A stretch of 6,747 bases of DNA from Nocardioidaceae bacterium. GTDB lineage: Bacteria > Actinomycetota > Actinomycetes > Propionibacteriales > Nocardioidaceae. The stretch lies in NCBI GenBank assembly GCA_013696065.1, contig JACCZJ010000227.1, positions 1 to 6,747 of the forward strand, in the 5' to 3' direction. The translations under genes and the position numbers were made by a program. Below the pieces are notes generated by a model, which saw only the letters and a program-made list of their open reading frames with translations, did not search any database and had not been told where the DNA came from. This document shows, piece after piece, positions 6,464 through 6,747 of this stretch. The stretch's first letter is position 1, and each line of letters opens with the position of its first letter.

Positions 6464-6608
6464 GAGTTCCAGTATCACCAGCCACATCAGTCACAAGCGT
6501 TCCGACCCGCTCCCCGTCCTGAGAAGTATTCGTGACTTCCTTCACGCGGCCACGCAGAGGCGCCGGATATGGCCGGGAGCGTCGACCGCTACCGGTAGCG
6601 TGAGTCGC
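6464..6608. promoter_or_regulatory. Divergent intergenic region, likely bidirectional promoter
   Basis: These 145 bases separate two genes transcribed away from each other, so promoters for both should be here. An inverted repeat GAAGT (6523-6527) and ACTTC (6535-6539) with a 7-base spacer lies near the middle. On the plus strand TAGCGT (6596-6601) fits the actinobacterial minus-10 pattern TANNNT and ends 7 bases before the ATG at 6609. On the minus strand GATACT ends 7 bases before the ATG at 6463, overlapping the alternative longer LCP start. Both would give leaderless transcripts. No convincing minus-35 boxes are seen. Confidence 0.4.
6587..6600. promoter_or_regulatory. Perfect 14-bp palindrome, candidate operator
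   Basis: CGCTACCGGTAGCG is its own reverse complement over all 14 bases. Short outer arms CGAC (6583-6586) and GTCG (6604-6607) extend the symmetry with a 3-base offset. It ends 8 bases before the plus-strand ATG at 6609 and overlaps the TAGCGT minus-10 candidate. A dimeric repressor bound here would block that promoter. It could also fold as an RNA hairpin if transcription starts upstream. The palindrome is observed; the function is inferred. Confidence 0.4.
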
Positions 6609-6747
6609 ATGTCTGACGAGCAAGACCCTCCTAGCCGGGACTATGACTGGCTCTACTCAGGCGGACGGGACGACGAAGATCCCGAAGCCACTCAGTTGAT
6701 TGGTCGTCCCCCGACTGAGGCCGCTGGCCCGGGCCAGCGCGACCCCC
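6609..6747 (+). CDS. N-terminal fragment of a divergent protein, possibly a second LCP-family protein (partial at window edge)
   Basis: An open frame runs from ATG 6609 to the window end, giving 46 codons with no stop. The peptide starts MSDEQDPPSRDYDWLYSGG, is then acidic (RDDEDPEATQLIG), and becomes Pro/Gly-rich. There is no signal peptide or membrane helix yet. From memory, the YDWLY motif followed by an acidic stretch and a D-P-E-A-T-Q/R-type segment is typical of the long cytoplasmic tails of actinobacterial LCP proteins in Nocardioidaceae. That would make it a second LCP gene placed back to back with the first. The ribosome site is weak (GTGAG 4 bases upstream), and a GTG at 6600 is an in-frame alternative. 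The existence of a gene is likely; its family is a moderate guess because the catalytic domain is outside the window. Confidence 0.55.
   Translation, partial: MSDEQDPPSRDYDWLYSGGRDDEDPEATQLIGRPPTEAAGPGQRDP

Noticed and set aside
1..6747. CRISPR arrays, tRNA or rRNA genes, insertion sequences
   Set aside because: No regularly spaced repeats, cloverleaf-like segments, transposase motifs or terminal inverted repeats were seen on either strand.

Overview
The window is high-GC DNA from an actinobacterium. GTG start codons are common, and the families present (a multi-helix LCP protein, a GlfT1-like glycosyltransferase, and the Glf and Wzm/Wzt set) fit that phylum. The LCP family and the start of the rightmost gene look most like Nocardioidaceae and related Propionibacteriales. 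This placement is from memory of family features, not from a search.

Six genes lie on the minus strand and read right to left. They are an LCP-family (LytR-CpsA-Psr) cell-wall glycopolymer ligase (5003-6463), a GlfT1-like family 2 glycosyltransferase (3920-4870), an AmsE-like family 2 glycosyltransferase (3097-3927), UDP-galactopyranose mutase Glf (1818-2993), an ABC-2 polysaccharide export permease Wzm (931-1821) and its ATPase Wzt (141-884). The two glycosyltransferase genes overlap by 8 bases, and glf and wzm overlap by 4 bases (GTGA). The other gaps are 46, 103 and 132 bases. This arrangement suggests an operon, possibly with internal promoters. A terminator-like hairpin (106-126) follows wzt. 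A divergent gene starts at 6609 on the plus strand and runs off the right edge. Its start resembles the cytoplasmic tail of another LCP protein.

Together the genes describe most of a galactofuranose-containing wall polymer pathway. Glf converts UDP-galactopyranose to UDP-galactofuranose. The two glycosyltransferases build a chain on a lipid carrier inside the cell. Wzm/Wzt carries the chain across the membrane, and the LCP protein attaches it to peptidoglycan. The same functions occur in mycobacteria (Rv3781-Rv3783, Glf, Lcp1), but there they are spread over several loci. No chain-initiating enzyme and no GlfT2-type polymerase is present in the window.

The most interesting non-coding sequence is the divergent region 6464-6608. 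It holds a perfect 14-bp palindrome just upstream of the plus-strand gene. All pathway assignments come from reading motifs; no database search was run.
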